From Pseudomonas sp. TH43 (lineage in GTDB: Bacteria; Pseudomonadota; Gammaproteobacteria; Pseudomonadales; Pseudomonadaceae), in the NCBI RefSeq assembly GCF_016650635.1, contig NZ_JAEKFI010000004.1, positions 1,064,001 to 1,128,000 of the forward strand: DNA of 64,000 nucleotides, written 5' to 3'. The position numbers and the translations under genes were made by a program. Below are positions 62,213 to 64,000 of this stretch, piece after piece. How positions within the stretch are numbered: position 1 is the stretch's first letter; the number at the start of each line of letters is the position of its first letter. The notes below the pieces were generated by a model, which worked only from the letters and a program-made list of their open reading frames with translations, did no database searches and had not been told where the DNA came from.

Positions 62213-62553
62213 CCCTCTGGATGCTAATCGGCTTTGCCGCACTCACAGCGTTTGCATTTCGCGCACTACCGTTTGCTTTCAAAAACACTACGGCGTTGAC
62301 GCGCACCCACGGTTCCTTCTACCGCTTCGTCAGTTACAGCGCCCAGGCGATGTTGGGTGTGATCATTTACGAAACCGCATTCGCCAAGCTTGATGGCCCA
62401 AGTCTGATGCAACAGTTTCAGATTCTGGATGCGCTGAAGATTCTGCTGTTAGTCGGAACATTTGTCGCCGTGGCCAAGACCCGACAAATCCTGCCCAGTT
62501 TCTTTGCCAGCCTGCTGATTTACGTATTCGCGTTCGTCTATTTGAATAACTGA
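62209..62553 (+). CDS. AzlD-family amino-acid exporter subunit
   Basis: 114 residues with four membrane segments and the AzlD/YgaH pattern (FAALTAFAFRALPFAF, YSAQAMLGVIIYETAF, DALKILLLVGTFVAVAKTRQILPSFFASLL). Partner of the AzlC protein; ATGA overlap between them. Last gene of the three-gene unit; I saw no strong terminator after it. Confidence 0.85.
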   Translation: MTLWMLIGFAALTAFAFRALPFAFKNTTALTRTHGSFYRFVSYSAQAMLGVIIYETAFAKLDGPSLMQQFQILDALKILLLVGTFVAVAKTRQILPSFFASLLIYVFAFVYLNN

Positions 62554-62771
62554 AGTTTTATTCCTCGGAACCGACAAGGGGCTCTTGAACAGGCCGGCCA
62601 AGCTCCCCTCTGTCGGGTGGCGGGATGACGATCACTCGCCGAATTTTTTCCCTCTCAAGCGTCACCCTTGATACTCCCCCCCACGCAGGCCTACTCTAGA
62701 CCTCGCGCAACCGTTTCACCCTCCCCGCCGAATAGCCTCACCCCGCTTCCCCCTGACAAGGAGGTTCCCGA

Positions 62772-64000
62772 ATGTTCGATTTCCACCCCCAGCTCAAGCA
62801 GCGCTTCGCTGCCTTGCGCACGGGCGCTGAATTTTTTTCCCTGAGGTACGTACGCGAGTCCGGCCAGTACCTGTCGGTGCGCAAGAACGTCGCCGAACCG
62901 CCGAGCCTGAGCCGCGACGAAGGGGCGATGCTCACCGTTCGCGTCAATGGCGTCGAGGCGTATGCCGCGACCAACGACCTGTCGCAGCAAGGCCTGCAAG
63001 CCGCCCTTGATCGCGCCGAGCAGCAAGCCCGCCGACTGAAGCCGCACGCCTTGCTCGATCTGCGCGATCAGCCGGTCTCCAGCGACCGCGCTGACTACTT
63101 TTCACCCAATCTCGACCAGCCCTTCCCGTCCCTGAGCGAATGCTTCGACCTGCTCGGCGCGGAATCCGCCTCGGTGCCAAAGGATGAGCGCCTGGTGAAC
63201 TGGGAAGTGAGCGTCGGCATTACCCACGTTGAACAGATATACCTGAGCAGCGCCGGTGCCGAGTTGCGCCAGGCCCAGCGTTTCGTCTACCCGGGCCTTG
63301 ACGTCACCGCCTACGACGGCAACGACAGCCAGACCCGCAGCCTCGGCCGCGAGAACTTCGGCCAACAGGGCGGCGCGGACGTGATCAGCCGATGCGGCCT
63401 GGTCGGCGCCGGCCCGCAAGTCGCCGATCAGGCGCTGCAACTGCTGCTCGCGCCGAACACCCCGCAAGGCCCGCGCGACCTGCTGCTGATGCCCGATCAA
63501 ATGATGCTGCAGATTCACGAATCCATCGGTCACCCGCTGGAACTCGACCGCATCCTCGGTGATGAGCGCAATTACGCCGGTACCAGTTTCGTCAAGGCGA
63601 GCGACTTCGGCAGCCTGCAATACGGCTCGAAACTGCTCAACGTGACCTTCGACCCGGACATTCCCGAAGAACTCGCCAGCTACGGCCATGACGACGACGG
63701 CACCAAGGCCAGCAAGCAATTTCTGATTCGTGAAGGCCTGTTGCTGCGCCCATTGGGCGGTGCGCTGTCGCAATTTCGCGCAGGCCTGGATGGCGTCGCC
63801 AACAGTCGCGCCTGTGGCTGGAATCGTCCGCCAATCGATCGCATGGCCAACCTCAATATCGAGCCCGGCGATCAGCCGCTGAATCAACTGATCGAAGGCA
63901 TCGAAAACGGCATCCTGATGAGCACCAACCGCTCGTGGTCAATCGACGATGCGCGCAACAAATTCCAGTTCGGCTGCGAATGGGGCCAGTTGATCGAAAA
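62772..64000 (+). CDS. TldD/PmbA-family metalloprotease, cut by window edge
   Basis: 409 residues visible, 3' end outside the window. AAGGAGG lies eight bases before ATG 62772. The metal site HESIGH sits in MMLQIHESIGHPLELDRIL, preceded by GHD-rich TldD segments (VGITHVEQIYLSSAGAE, GRENFGQQGG) and followed by LNVTFDPDIPEELASYGHDDDGTKA. TldD-type enzymes trim peptides, including ribosomal natural products and CcdA. An 85-base gap-like region and 218 bases without a gene separate it from azlD, so it is probably its own unit, usually paired with a PmbA gene to the right. Confidence 0.88.
   Translation, partial: MFDFHPQLKQRFAALRTGAEFFSLRYVRESGQYLSVRKNVAEPPSLSRDEGAMLTVRVNGVEAYAATNDLSQQGLQAALDRAEQQARRLKPHALLDLRDQPVSSDRADYFSPNLDQPFPSLSECFDLLGAESASVPKDERLVNWEVSVGITHVEQIYLSSAGAELRQAQRFVYPGLDVTAYDGNDSQTRSLGRENFGQQGGADVISRCGLVGAGPQVADQALQLLLAPNTPQGPRDLLLMPDQMMLQIHESIGHPLELDRILGDERNYAGTSFVKASDFGSLQYGSKLLNVTFDPDIPEELASYGHDDDGTKASKQFLIREGLLLRPLGGALSQFRAGLDGVANSRACGWNRPPIDRMANLNIEPGDQPLNQLIEGIENGILMSTNRSWSIDDARNKFQFGCEWGQLIE

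Overview
The window comes from a fluorescent-group Pseudomonas chromosome. GC is high, two families of intergenic inverted repeats typical of that group sit between transcription units, and gene order closely follows the P. aeruginosa block around PA5372-PA5421, whose genes handle choline, carnitine and glycine betaine. Nearly all of the window is one catabolic super-locus: choline to glycine betaine (betT, betI, betB, betA, choXWV); carnitine to glycine betaine (cdhR, caiX, cdhC, cdhA, cdhB); glycine betaine to dimethylglycine (gbcA, gbcB); dimethylglycine to sarcosine (dgcA, dgcB, ETF-like pair); sarcosine to glycine plus C1 (soxBDAG); C1 and glycine handling (glyA, purU, fdhA, ltaE); and serine to pyruvate (sdaB). 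GbdR and CdhR are the regulators.

Layout. 1-2784: creBCD envelope/beta-lactam response system (creD cut by the left edge). 2853-6540: housekeeping genes (retropepsin-like protein, YihG-type acyltransferase, DUF2780 protein, ECF sigma/anti-sigma pair). 6825-15962 (minus): glyA-soxB-soxD-soxA-soxG-purU-fdhA. 16224-19237: TraX-like protein, threonine aldolase, SDR. 19446-22138: divergent gbcB/gbcA. 22236-29035 (minus): accessory cluster of a giant GMC oxidoreductase/hydrolase fusion, a di-heme cytochrome and a metallophosphoesterase. 29036-31705: AT-richer island with two small paralogous unknown genes and a cluster of perfect DnaA boxes in degenerate repeats. 31706-39500 (minus): dipeptidase, DUF5943, dgcA, dgcB, etfA-like, etfB-like. 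39735-41007: small genes including an orphan antitoxin-like regulator. 41124-46049: carnitine genes. 46307-48173: small protein, AAC(6')-like acetyltransferase, gbdR. 48709-53556: sdaB and the choline ABC transporter. 53783-60304: betT and betIBA. 60489-62553: an AT-richer operon of an Fe(II)/2-oxoglutarate oxygenase with an AzlCD-type amino-acid exporter. 62772-64000: start of a TldD/PmbA-family protease, cut by the right edge.

Most interesting points: (1) ten exact TTATCCACA DnaA boxes between 29266 and 33209, seven of them intergenic, a candidate DnaA-titration locus; (2) the two tandem paralogous proteins inside that island; (3) the oxygenase-AzlCD operon, which looks like a make-and-export module for a modified amino acid; (4) the GMC/alpha-beta hydrolase fusion with a Cys nucleophile, next to a di-heme cytochrome; (5) direct-repeat operators with 20-21 bp periodicity upstream of gbcA, gbcB, caiX and between sdaB and choX, several matching TGTCGC-N8-AA. 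All calls are from reading the sequence; no database search was run.
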